Assembly: GCA_963711065.1 (NCBI GenBank)
Contig: CAVQCO010000002.1
Location: forward strand, 558,001 to 622,000
Direction of reading: 5' to 3'
DNA from: Bog-473 sp963711065
GTDB taxonomy: Bacteria > Actinomycetota > Acidimicrobiia > Acidimicrobiales > RAAP-2
DNA length: 64,000 nt
Under the pieces are notes generated by a model. That model had not been told where the DNA came from. It was given only the letters and a program-made list of their open reading frames with translations, and did no database searches. The translations under genes were made by a program, and so were the position numbers. Below are positions 27,580-35,590 of this stretch, one piece after another; positions within the stretch are counted from its first letter, which is position 1, and the number at the start of each line of letters is the position of its first letter.

Positions 27580-28292
27580 GTCTTGAGCGCTTCCGTGGAG
27601 GTGCGAACGGTTCGCCGGGCAACCGTGCCCTCCGATCGAGTCAAGGGCTGCACCACGGTCTTCGTTGAGATGAAAGCCTCGGAGTAAGGCGCCCGGCATT
27701 CCATGCCCCTGAGGCGGGCCAAGCCCAGGAAGACCTCGTCGTCCCACCAGTCGCGGCTGGCCTGCGACGGGAAGCACTTATGCAACAGCTCTACCTTGCG
27801 ATGCGCTACATCTGCGGTCAGCGGGACATACATGGTCGGGCGCCCGAGGTCACCGTCCCACTTCGGAATCTCGTAGGACAGGGAGAGCTGATCTCGAAAG
27901 ACTGTCGGCACGACCTCGCCGATCGTCCGATGGTCCTGATGGGCATCGTGGCACGATGGCGCCAGAATGAGGTCCGGCGTCCACGTGTGCGCGATGTGCT
28001 CGAGGATGTCCTTCACGCGATCCCAGACCGCGGGAAGCCGGCCTTCGGGCAGCTGATGGAGGTCAACCGTGAGATCGGCTTGGGGGATGAAGGCGGCCGC
28101 GGCGTGTCGTGCCTCGGCATGACGTTCTTCGGTCCCAGTGAGGACTACATATCGAGCACACAGTCCGGGGCAGCTCTCGGCCAGCGTGATCAAGGTCCCA
28201 CCTGCTCCGATCTCGATGTCATCCGGGTGGGCGCCTATCGCCAGGACTGCCAAAGGCCTTTCTGCCGGCAACTCGAACTGCAGGGAGAGCAC
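27576..28292 (-). CDS. PIG-L/LmbE family zinc N-deacetylase
   Basis: The 238-residue protein has the zinc-site AHPDDIEIG (H22, D25) and the downstream HDAHQDHRTIGE histidines. PIG-L enzymes remove N-acetyl groups from sugars such as GlcNAc-linked molecules. The GTG at 28292 lies eight bases after the cytidylyltransferase stop. The C-terminal extension is basic. A role in making an amino sugar in the rare-sugar pathway is likely, but the acetylated substrate is unknown. Confidence 0.87.
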   Translation of the reverse strand: MLSLQFELPAERPLAVLAIGAHPDDIEIGAGGTLITLAESCPGLCARYVVLTGTEERHAEARHAAAAFIPQADLTVDLHQLPEGRLPAVWDRVKDILEHIAHTWTPDLILAPSCHDAHQDHRTIGEVVPTVFRDQLSLSYEIPKWDGDLGRPTMYVPLTADVAHRKVELLHKCFPSQASRDWWDDEVFLGLARLRGMECRAPYSEAFISTKTVVQPLTRSEGTVARRTVRTSTEALKT

Positions 28293-28300
28293 GAACCTGG

Positions 28301-29171
28301 TCAGATCTTCATTCGCTGGGATGGCGGAGAAGCGTCGCAGGTCGGGACTGCGTCAGCGGAGACGTCGAAGCTCTGAGCAGGGAGTCCTGACCGCTCCGGA
28401 TCCCAGATCATCCATGGGCAGTCAGCGCGGTGGTAGCGCTCATCGAGCTGTGCCCGCTCCTTCACGGTGTCGGCTGGGGACCAATAGCCCTTGTACGGGT
28501 AGGCCATGACGCGTCCTCGACGCACCAATCGGACGATCGCGTTCTCAACCAGGTCCTCGTCCTCGTGGAGCTCGTCGAAGATCTCGGGTCGGAAGAGGAA
28601 GTAACCGCCGTTCTCCCAATGACGCAAATCCCGCATCGGCGTGACGCCGGTGATCAAGCCGTCATCGGCGATGTCCACTGCGTGATGAGAAGACTGCGGG
28701 GGGACGGCCAGAAGGCTCGCCACAGCATTGCTGGAGGCGAAGCGGTCGATCATGTCCGGCAGGGGAGCGTCCGTGAGGACGTCTGCAGTAATTCGCCATG
28801 AATATCGGCTCGTCCTCGACGAAGCGACGGACTCGGCGAAGCCGCTCTCCGATCTGGGAATTCAGACCGGTGTCGACCAACGTGATCTGCCAATCGGAGA
28901 TGTCGGTTCTGAACAACCTCGGCTCATGGGTACCTCGCTCCAGGACGAAATCATTTGAGCGGGTTTCGTCGTAATTGAGGAAGAAATCCTTGACGGCAGA
29001 CGCGCCATAGCCGAGGCAGAGGACGAAATCAGTATGCCCAAAATGGGCGTAGTACCGCATGACATGCCAGACCAGTGGGCGCTCACCGACGAGGGCCATG
29101 GGCTTGGGACCGGTCGTGACGCCATCGCGCATCCGCATCCCGAGTCCGCCACAGAAGAGAACTACCTTCAC
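28301..29171 (-). CDS. rfbF: Sugar-1-phosphate cytidylyltransferase (RfbF-like), frameshifted
   Basis: The N-terminal frame from ATG 29171 has a nucleotidyltransferase loop (FCGGLGMRMRDGVTTGPKPM), WHVMRYYAHFGHTDFVLCLGY and LVDTGLNSQIGERLRRV. Near 28788 an extra T after TAC shifts the frame +1. The second half then continues ADVLTDAPLPDMIDRF, NGGYFLFRPEIFDEL, MAYPYKGYWSPADT and PWMIW, all close to glucose-1-phosphate cytidylyltransferase. The restored length is about 289 residues against about 257 for RfbF, with a short C-terminal tail. It would make CDP-glucose for 6-deoxy or branched sugars. No CDP-glucose 4,6-dehydratase is in the window. Confidence 0.8.
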
Positions 29172-29184
29172 GTCGTCACCTCAC

Positions 29185-30417
29185 TCACACGATTTCGAGT
29201 TCCGGAATCGGAAACACGAGGCGTGCTCCCCACGACCGGACGTAGTCCAGCTGCACAGAAATCTCTTCACGCAGGTTCCACGGGAGGACGAGGACGTAAT
29301 CCGGCCGAGTCTCGGCCAGACGCTCCGGCGCATAAATCGGGATATGAGTACCCGGCAAGTACTTTCCCTGTTTCACGGGACTGCGGTCAACGGTGTACTG
29401 AAGAAGGTCTTCCCGAATGCCGCAGTGGTTGAGCAGCGTGTTCCCCTTACCAGGAGCGCCGTATCCGGCCACCGACCGTCCCTCCCTTGCGGCGGAGACG
29501 AGAAACTCGAGCAGCTCAGCCTTGATCCTCAGCACCTCGGTGGCGAATCCGGCATGTCCGGCCGGCGTGTGCAACCCCGCGAGATCTTCCTCGTCGAGTA
29601 GGGCCTTCACTCGTGCCGTGGGCTCACCCGGGTGCTCCTCGGGCCGGGCGTACACGCGCAGCGATCCGCCGTGGGTGTCCAGCTCATCAACATCGACGAC
29701 TCGTAGGCCCGCAGTGGCCAGCGCTCGAGATGCCGTCAGGAGGGAGAGATACGAGTAGTGCTCGTGATAGATGGTGTCGAATTGACGCCGTTGCATCAGG
29801 CGAAGGAGGTGCGGGAACTCCAGGGAGATCACGCCCGAGTCCTTCACAAGTGCGCGTAGACCTGCCGCGAAGTCCTGAATGTCGGGAACGTGCGGAAAGA
29901 CATTGTTTGCCACAACCAGATCGGCCAGCCCGTAACGCTCGGCGATACTGGTGCCGGTCGAGGAGCCCAGGAACTGCACGACGGTTTCAATACCGAGGGA
30001 CTGGGCGACCTCGGCGACGTTCTTCGCCGGCTCGACACCCAGGACAGGGATGCCCTGCGCTAAGAAGTGCTGCAGAAGGTATCCGTCGTTGCTCGCAACT
30101 TCGACGACAAGGTTGTCCGCCGAAAGTTCGAGTCGTTCGACCATCGAATCGGCGAACCTTTTGGCGTGGGCGACCCATGAATCCGAATATGACGAGAAGT
30201 ACGCATAGTCGGAGAAGATCTCCTCACCAGATACGTACGCCGGTAACTGCACGAGAAGGCAGGATGAACAAAGGCGCACGTGCAGGGGATAGAAGGTCTC
30301 AGGTTGGTCGAGCCGGTCCGCCGAGACATAACTCTCGCAAAGCGGTGACATACCCAGGTCGACGAAGGTCTGAGTAAGGCGCTGGCCGCACAGGCGACAT
30401 ACACACTGGGACGACAT
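29185..30417 (-). CDS. Zinc-containing nucleotide-sugar C-methyltransferase
   Basis: The 410-residue protein from ATG 30417 has an N-terminal zinc site (C7-x2-C10 and a later CSSC), a SAM fold with VVEVASNDGYLLQHF, and a C-terminal domain with GYGAPGKGNTLLNHCGI. This three-part order (PF08421, methyltransferase, PF08484) is that of TylC3/NovU-type enzymes that add a methyl to a carbon of a nucleotide-linked keto-sugar. It lies 13 bases upstream of the cytidylyltransferase gene, so a CDP-3-C-methyl sugar is the natural product guess. The ATG is preceded by GGGGAG. Confidence 0.88.
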   Translation of the reverse strand: MSSQCVCRLCGQRLTQTFVDLGMSPLCESYVSADRLDQPETFYPLHVRLCSSCLLVQLPAYVSGEEIFSDYAYFSSYSDSWVAHAKRFADSMVERLELSADNLVVEVASNDGYLLQHFLAQGIPVLGVEPAKNVAEVAQSLGIETVVQFLGSSTGTSIAERYGLADLVVANNVFPHVPDIQDFAAGLRALVKDSGVISLEFPHLLRLMQRRQFDTIYHEHYSYLSLLTASRALATAGLRVVDVDELDTHGGSLRVYARPEEHPGEPTARVKALLDEEDLAGLHTPAGHAGFATEVLRIKAELLEFLVSAAREGRSVAGYGAPGKGNTLLNHCGIREDLLQYTVDRSPVKQGKYLPGTHIPIYAPERLAETRPDYVLVLPWNLREEISVQLDYVRSWGARLVFPIPELEIV

Positions 30418-30668
30418 GACTCCCCGTTTCACACGAGAGCGAACGAATTGAGAAGAGATGCAGACCTCCACCTTGATACGCAGGTAGGGAACCCGAAAGG
30501 GAGTATTCGGGGGGCACCAGCCAGCGCCGATCGTCCTTCGTGATTTGGACCGACTCCCATGCCTCCACGGGTATCACGGGTCTGAGGGGTCGCTCTGTAG
30601 CGAATGTCGTGGTGGGTCGCGATGACGCGACGCCAAGCTGGCCGGCGTCCCGGTCGAGAGGAGACCTG

Positions 30669-31781
30669 GTGGGCAGTCACGCCTGTCGCTCGTGTTCAGG
30701 GCAGTCGGGCGACCTGGTGCTCGACCTTGGCAACCAGCCCGCCTGCGATCATTTTCCGGCGGTCCATGGCCAGGAGCCCGACCCGACCTATCCGCTCCAG
30801 ATGTGGCTGTGTTCGACCTGCGGCTTGGCGCAACTTGTCGGGGAACCCATTGTGGCCGAGGAACCGCTCGGCTCTGAGCCGGAAGCACTCGTCGCACAGG
30901 CCGTCGACGCCGTCGAGCGCCTCGCCGCAACCGGGTGGCTCTCCGGCCGAAGTCGGGTGGTCGAGTTCGCCAGTCCCCATGGAGGGTCGTGGCTGGGCCT
31001 ACTGGTCAACCAGGGCTTGACGCCCGTACTCGACGGCGGGTCCGGGGATCTGGTCATCGACTCCTTCGGCATGATGCATGACCCTGATCAGGCTGCGGCC
31101 CTGGCTGAGAGGATTGCCCGGGTCGCTCCAGGGGGCGTCCTTTTGCTTCAGTACCACTCGCTGGACACGATCATCCGGCTGGGCCAGTGGAATGCCCTCC
31201 GCCATGGGCACTTCGCGTACTATTCGACCAGCGCGCTGGTGGGCATGTTGGAAGCCAACGGCTTCAGTCCACAGGTGGCATGGCGCTTTGAGCTCTACGG
31301 TGGCACGATCCTGCTGGCGGCCTGCCGGGAATCCGATGGATGCCCACAAGTCAACGGCTCAGTAGCTGCGCTCTTGTCGGTCGACACCTGCCGGGGTGTT
31401 CGAGATCCCGTGGCAGTCGGGTGCCTGCAAGACAGAGCGGAGGCCCATGCCCAGGGACTGCGCGACTGGCTCGTGGCGGAGCAGAACGATGGAAGAAGCG
31501 TCATCGGATATGGCGCCGCTTCGCGTGCGGTCGCGCTCGTGAGTAGAGCCGGGGTGGACCGGCGACTTCTGCCAGCGATCGTTGACATGTCGGCCTCAAA
31601 GCATGGGCTTCGCATGCCAGGGACAGATATTCCCATCGTCAGCCCGGCCGCGCTTGCAAGCTCTGGTCCGCACGACGTTCTCCTCTTCGTACCCGATCTG
31701 CTCACCGAGGTCCGAAGGACCTTTCCTGAGGTCGAGGACTCCGGGGGCAAGTGGGTGGATGCCGAAGCGTTGCGCGGATGA
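30669..31781 (+). CDS. Degenerate, shortened relative of the C-methyltransferase
   Basis: The 370-residue protein from GTG 30669 (AGGAG five bases before it) shares the architecture of its divergent neighbour. It has a zinc-like C-RSC and LCSTCGLAQL N-terminus and a C-terminal GYGAASRAVALVSRAGVD domain. The SAM fold is altered: VVEFASPHGGSWLGLL replaces the usual motif, and about 25 residues are missing before DLVIDSFGMMHDP. It may be an inactive partner, a regulator of the active enzyme, or a methyltransferase with changed SAM binding. A frame extends to 30540 but is not family-like. Confidence 0.75.
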   Translation: MGSHACRSCSGQSGDLVLDLGNQPACDHFPAVHGQEPDPTYPLQMWLCSTCGLAQLVGEPIVAEEPLGSEPEALVAQAVDAVERLAATGWLSGRSRVVEFASPHGGSWLGLLVNQGLTPVLDGGSGDLVIDSFGMMHDPDQAAALAERIARVAPGGVLLLQYHSLDTIIRLGQWNALRHGHFAYYSTSALVGMLEANGFSPQVAWRFELYGGTILLAACRESDGCPQVNGSVAALLSVDTCRGVRDPVAVGCLQDRAEAHAQGLRDWLVAEQNDGRSVIGYGAASRAVALVSRAGVDRRLLPAIVDMSASKHGLRMPGTDIPIVSPAALASSGPHDVLLFVPDLLTEVRRTFPEVEDSGGKWVDAEALRG

Positions 31782-31822
31782 GGGTGAGAGACGGACGGGC
31801 AGGCATCGACGAGCCGGATCAT

Positions 31823-32449
31823 CTATCCGCCGACGGGAGCCTCCATCTCGGCCAATATCTGTCGCAGGTGGTCGAGACAGCGTCCCCTTGTCGGCCCGAT
31901 ACTCCCGATTGGCATGCTCAATTGCTCGGCGATCTCCTTGTATGGGAGATCGTCGTCGCCCATCAAAAGACCGAGAAGACGCTGGCAGCGAGGCGATAGC
32001 CGTTCTGCCGCCATTCGAATAGCTCGCTCCTGCTCCTCCCGGAGGAGGCCCGCGTCGAGAGGGTCTGCCTTGTCATCGGCAATGAAGTACACCAGATCGT
32101 TCGCGGAGACGGCGACTTGTCGGGTGGCGATCCTTAGGCTCTCGCGCCGCGAAGTGGTCGCCAGCCATGCACCGATACGTTCCGGTTGTTCGATTCGGTC
32201 CAGGTTCTCCACAAGTCGCAGCCAAGTGGTTTGGCAAACTTCTGCAACGTCGGCATCACTCAACCGACACTGTCTGGCGATTGCAGCAACCAACCCGCCA
32301 AAGCGACCGATGAGGGCTTCCCAGGCCGCGGCGACCCCGTCGCGTGCCTGTGCCACGATCAGGACGAGATCGGCATCATCGGTTGATGTCGCCGTCGGCT
32401 TCCATGAACCGTTGCGGCGAGGCTCCGCCATTTGATTGATCGATACCAC
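31823..32449 (-). CDS. ECF-family RNA polymerase sigma factor
   Basis: The 208-residue protein has a sigma region 2 (AWEALIGRFGGLVAAIARQ through CQTTWLRLVENLDRI) and region 4 (LSPRCQRLLGLLM, then YKEIAEQLSMPIGSIGPTRGRC). It starts at GTG 32449 after GGAG. No anti-sigma gene is adjacent, so control may be transcriptional. Three inverted repeats lie about 90-160 bases upstream. It likely drives part of this glycan locus. Confidence 0.88.
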   Translation of the reverse strand: MVSINQMAEPRRNGSWKPTATSTDDADLVLIVAQARDGVAAAWEALIGRFGGLVAAIARQCRLSDADVAEVCQTTWLRLVENLDRIEQPERIGAWLATTSRRESLRIATRQVAVSANDLVYFIADDKADPLDAGLLREEQERAIRMAAERLSPRCQRLLGLLMGDDDLPYKEIAEQLSMPIGSIGPTRGRCLDHLRQILAEMEAPVGG

Positions 32450-32541
32450 GACTCACTCCATCTCATTGCTGGGACATTCGACCCTTCAGACAGGGTCAAC
32501 CGACTCGGCCCCTCGTCCCGGATCGGCAATGTCACACCAAT

Positions 32542-32605
32542 AGTCCCGAACGAACCGGGACTCGTCATCCCCCATGTTGGGGATCCGTCGTCCCTCAATT
32601 GGGGA
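32542..32605 (-). promoter_or_regulatory. Three inverted repeats upstream of the sigma factor gene
   Basis: AGTCCCG at 32542-32548 pairs with CGGGACT at 32556-32562. ATCCCC at 32567-32572 pairs with GGGGAT at 32579-32584. TCCC at 32591-32594 pairs with GGGA at 32602-32605. All share a TCCC-N7-9-GGGA core, at about 24-base spacing. They look like operators of a dimeric regulator, possibly autoregulation, though RNA hairpins are also possible. Confidence 0.4.
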
Positions 32606-32704
32606 AACAACGTCTTGTACGGAGGCAGTCGGCAACCTTCAAGGGTGAGTCCGTGGGCGAGATCACGTGGCAGCAATGTGCTGCATGTGCACACAGGTCT
32701 CGGT

Positions 32705-32721
32705 TGCCGGCTTTGCCGGCA
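32705..32721 (-). terminator. Candidate hairpin terminator of the glycosylphosphotransferase gene
   Basis: TGCCGGC and GCCGGCA form a perfect 7-bp stem with a 3-base loop, about 45 bases after the stop at 32766 on the minus strand. No T-run follows, so efficiency is doubtful. Confidence 0.3.
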
Positions 32722-32765
32722 GGGGGGACAGGAGGGGCGCACTTGTGGAAGAGACGCCGCGGCGG

Positions 32766-34346
32766 CTAACGAGCTTCGGAGGCCGCCTGTCGGGGTTCCC
32801 GCTCTTGGCGGTAGCTGTTCAAGATTTGGGCGATCACCATGGGCACCGTCGCCAGAAGGATGTACAGATCGAGCCCGATGGACCAGTTGTCGACGTACAA
32901 GAGGTCCAGCCGGCGATAGGCGTGGAACGATGGGTTGTCTCGAGCCTCGAGCTGCCAGAGGCCGGTGATCCCCGGTTTGACGTCATGGCGACGCAGCAAT
33001 TCGGAGTCGAATTGGGCGACCTCCTGGGGGAGGGCGGGACGGGGTCCCACCAGGCTCATCGTCCCGGTGAGGACATTGAAGAGCTGGGGAAGTTCGTCGA
33101 TGCTCAGCGCGCGCACGACTGCTCCGACTCTCGTAACCCTCGGGTCGTGAGCCGCCTTGAAAAGGGGTCCATCGGTGCGTTCGTTGATTGCCGCAAGGTC
33201 GGTGCCTCTGTCAGAACCGGGTGCCATGGTACGCAGCTTGTAGACCTGGAAGGGGCGGCCGTTCAATCCGATTCTCACCTGCCGGTAGAGGGCGGGACCA
33301 CGGTCTTCGAGGCGAATGGCGATCCCAGCCAGCACAAGGACGGGCGCAGTGATCAGCAACCCGACGGTCGCTCCGAGCACATCGAGAACCCGCTTGGCAG
33401 CGAGCTGCCACCTGGGATGTCGCTGCGGTTCGACGTACAGGAACGTTTCGCCGCTCATCGGTGACCACTGGACCCGACGCGCTCTCAATCCCCGGAAGCC
33501 CGGCCAGACCTGCACATGAAGTCCCTGTGCCGCACCGAGATCTATTGCATCGCGAACTTCGGATGCGGAAAGCGCATTGGCCACCAGCAAGACACCGGTG
33601 GCCTGGGTCTGCCGGGCTATCTCAGGAAGCTCCGTGAGAGTTCGTCCGTTGCACAGGTGTTCCCATTCCGGGCGGCGCCGGAGTGTGCCGATGACACCCC
33701 GCACTTCGTAGCCCAGCTCAGGCTGCGTGTTCAGCATGGTAGAGACCGCGATGGCGTCGTCATTTGTCCCGATCATGATGAGCCCACGTTGGTGACGGCC
33801 CACGGCACGCTCAGAACGTAGCCAGTGGCCGTACATCCCTCGCAGGGCTATCAGGGCCAGTGCGCATGATCCAGCTGCGATGATGGTCATCGCGTCGCTG
33901 CGGCCCCAGTCCTCCCGGACCGCCTCGAGCGCGACGGCACCCACGGCAACCGCAGCGGCGATTCGGGCGACCTCCTGCCCTCGCTGCACGCACAGGCGCG
34001 ATCGGTACAGCCTGAGCATCTTCATTGTGACAATCGTCACGACCAACGCGGCAAGTGCCGCGCCCCACTGACGGCCTTCCGTCTCGGCCGGCATGTTGAC
34101 AGTGCCCAAGACGAGCCACGTGCCGCCGGCGGCGACGATGTCGACCGTGAGGAGCCGAACTTTCAGCCCGCTCCTTGTTTGACCGATCGTCGGTCGGTGA
34201 GCGGCTTCTTGGTCGGCCTGACGACCACGAGCCTGAATCCGGAGAACCTGCGCATCCGCGACTTCGTCGAGTGGCTCGGTGGGGAGATCCTCCAAGACCT
34301 CCTCAACAGAGGGAGCCCACCAGCCCGTGGTCAGTTCTGACGACAC
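32766..34346 (-). CDS. Exopolysaccharide polyprenyl glycosylphosphotransferase
   Basis: The 526-residue protein has four N-terminal membrane helices and a CoA-binding-like middle (GLIMIGTNDDAIAV). A fifth helix leads into the bacterial sugar transferase domain with VYKLRTM, LSIDELPQLFNVLTGTMSLVGPRPALP and PGITGLWQLEARD. These enzymes start repeat-unit synthesis by moving a sugar-1-phosphate onto undecaprenyl phosphate at the inner face of the membrane. The start is GTG 34346. It is the only initiating transferase seen, so it may serve both flippase systems. Confidence 0.92.
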   Translation of the reverse strand: MSSELTTGWWAPSVEEVLEDLPTEPLDEVADAQVLRIQARGRQADQEAAHRPTIGQTRSGLKVRLLTVDIVAAGGTWLVLGTVNMPAETEGRQWGAALAALVVTIVTMKMLRLYRSRLCVQRGQEVARIAAAVAVGAVALEAVREDWGRSDAMTIIAAGSCALALIALRGMYGHWLRSERAVGRHQRGLIMIGTNDDAIAVSTMLNTQPELGYEVRGVIGTLRRRPEWEHLCNGRTLTELPEIARQTQATGVLLVANALSASEVRDAIDLGAAQGLHVQVWPGFRGLRARRVQWSPMSGETFLYVEPQRHPRWQLAAKRVLDVLGATVGLLITAPVLVLAGIAIRLEDRGPALYRQVRIGLNGRPFQVYKLRTMAPGSDRGTDLAAINERTDGPLFKAAHDPRVTRVGAVVRALSIDELPQLFNVLTGTMSLVGPRPALPQEVAQFDSELLRRHDVKPGITGLWQLEARDNPSFHAYRRLDLLYVDNWSIGLDLYILLATVPMVIAQILNSYRQEREPRQAASEAR

Positions 34347-34672
34347 GGCTTCAACTACCCGAGAGCCGTCATGTCGTATTTCGCCACTTGTCCCATTCGT
34401 CTGCTACTCCCCTGAGAACCCGGTTCACAGGAAATGCATCACACTTCAGCCACCTGCTCGCCCTGAGGAAATGCGCCAATCGCGTTTGTGTGCCCTGTGT
34501 CCGAGGTCAATGCACCAGCCCTGATACGTGACACGTATGGACCAAAGGGATCCCGGCGGACGAGATGCCGACCGCATTGCTGAGAAAAGTTGTGTATCAG
34601 GACCCCCGCTGCAGCCGCTCTGTCACCACAGAAGGCACACGGTCGAATGTGACTCGTTTGAGGGGGATTCAC
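34347..34672. other. Divergent intergenic region with a palindrome
   Basis: No gene is supported in these 326 bases. They separate the divergent glycosylphosphotransferase and HIT-like genes, so both promoters must be here. The clearest signal is a perfect 15-bp palindrome at 34524-34538. Confidence 0.5.
34524..34538. promoter_or_regulatory. Perfect 15-bp palindrome, candidate operator
   Basis: ATACGTG, a central A, then CACGTAT form an odd-length perfect palindrome about 135 bases before the HIT-like gene and 180 bases before the glycosylphosphotransferase gene. The half-site CACGTAT recurs twice before the giant surface-protein gene (55157-55175). This is typical of a dimeric repressor site; the binding protein is unknown. 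Confidence 0.45.
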
Positions 34673-35236
34673 ATGGATATTGACCACGGTCTCTCGCGGC
34701 TTCCTGTCCTACGAGCCAGGCTCAAAGAGCGATGCGGGTCCTGCGCCACGGCGCAGCAGGCAGCCGACCCGCGTTCGCGACGTCCGACTGAGCATGTTGA
34801 CGAGGGCTTTTTTCTCATGAGCGGACCCGAACTCGACGGTTGGGTCGTCGTGCCCCGCCCTCACATCAGTGGCCTCGAGGAGCTGTCAATCCCTCATCGC
34901 GCAAGCGTTCTCGCCGCTCTCCGACGTGCGACGCGCTCGGTGGGGAAACGAAATCCGTGGACAATGCCAACGATCGTCGTGCGGACCGACCTACCGGCAT
35001 CGGAAGGCCATGTCTGTTTTCAAGTGCTGCCCTGGGTCCCGGACTACACAATGGATTCAAGAACGCGATCTGGTTGCGCGGCGGCTCAACCCCAAGACCC
35101 ATGCCAGCGAAATCCTGGCTGTTCCGGAATCCCGAGGGTCGCCGTCGCAGGGGCCGTACAACAACAACAAACGAACAAAAGGACTCGCCTGACGGCGTCG
35201 CGTCACAACGGAGAGACAACAAACCTAAAGAGCTAG
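34673..35236 (+). CDS. Probable HIT-like protein with altered active site, possibly frameshifted
   Basis: ATG 34673 follows GAGGGGGA. The first 120 residues resemble a HIT (histidine triad) fold: CGSC, DEGFFLMSGPELDGWVVV, PRPHISGLEELS and SEGHVCFQVLP. The usual HxHxH is replaced by HxCxQ, so nucleotide hydrolase activity is doubtful. After about 35045 codon use worsens. The +1 frame continues TQWIQERDLVARRLNPKTHA to a stop at 35192, suggesting one extra base near 35045. The role in the locus is unknown. Confidence 0.5.
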   Translation: MDIDHGLSRLPVLRARLKERCGSCATAQQAADPRSRRPTEHVDEGFFLMSGPELDGWVVVPRPHISGLEELSIPHRASVLAALRRATRSVGKRNPWTMPTIVVRTDLPASEGHVCFQVLPWVPDYTMDSRTRSGCAAAQPQDPCQRNPGCSGIPRVAVAGAVQQQQTNKRTRLTASRHNGETTNLKS

Positions 35237-35350
35237 AGAGGTTCAGCAACAGAACGCGATCTTGACCCGGCCCATTTCGGCTGCGCAACCCCGTATCTCG
35301 CAATCGCAATGCGACGTTCATGCAGCGACTAGTCCTTCACCAAACACCGG

Positions 35351-35379
35351 TTGACCCTCCAGAAAGCCCCCGTTATCAT
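35351..35379 (+). promoter_or_regulatory. Sigma-A-type promoter for the LuxR regulator
   Basis: TTGACC at 35351-35356 and TATCAT at 35374-35379 are separated by exactly 17 bases, close to the vegetative consensus. Transcription would begin near 35386, giving a 205-base leader that contains the inverted repeat at 35405. Confidence 0.5.
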
Positions 35380-35404
35380 CCGCGGTACGAGTCGGCGTGA
35401 TGAT

Positions 35405-35432
35405 CTACGGACCAAATTGGCGTGGTCCGTAG
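35405..35432 (+). promoter_or_regulatory. 10-bp perfect inverted repeat in the leader of the LuxR regulator
   Basis: CTACGGACCA and TGGTCCGTAG flank an 8-base spacer, about 20 bases after the predicted transcription start. It may be an operator blocking initiation or elongation, or an RNA hairpin acting as an attenuator. Confidence 0.45.
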
Positions 35433-35590
35433 GGAGCAAAGGTTGACCGTCTCGCTTTGATAGGCGGTAGGGCAACGGTGAAATTCACCAGTGGTGGAAA
35501 TGCAGCCACCAACAAGAGCGATGCGGCAGACGTCTTGGCACCGTCGCGGAGTTGGGACGGGCGCAAGAGCCCACGAGGCGGACAGAAGGC

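Larger units (their letters stand above)
32450..32765. other. Regulatory gap between the sigma factor and glycosylphosphotransferase genes
   Basis: No gene is supported. The left half holds three inverted repeats (32542-32605), described separately. On the minus strand TTGACC near 32490-32500 could be a -35 box for the sigma gene, but no good -10 follows. A perfect 7-bp hairpin at 32705-32721 follows the stop of the glycosylphosphotransferase gene. Confidence 0.5.
35237..35590. other. Leader region of the LuxR-type gene
   Basis: No gene is supported in these 354 bases. They contain a good promoter at 35351-35379, an inverted repeat at 35405-35432 and a second weak TTGACC at 35443. The combination suggests regulated expression of the downstream regulator. 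Confidence 0.5.

Noticed and set aside
32432..33464. Plus-strand frames across the sigma leader and glycosylphosphotransferase gene
   Set aside because: They are antisense to an unmistakable sugar transferase domain and have no domain of their own.
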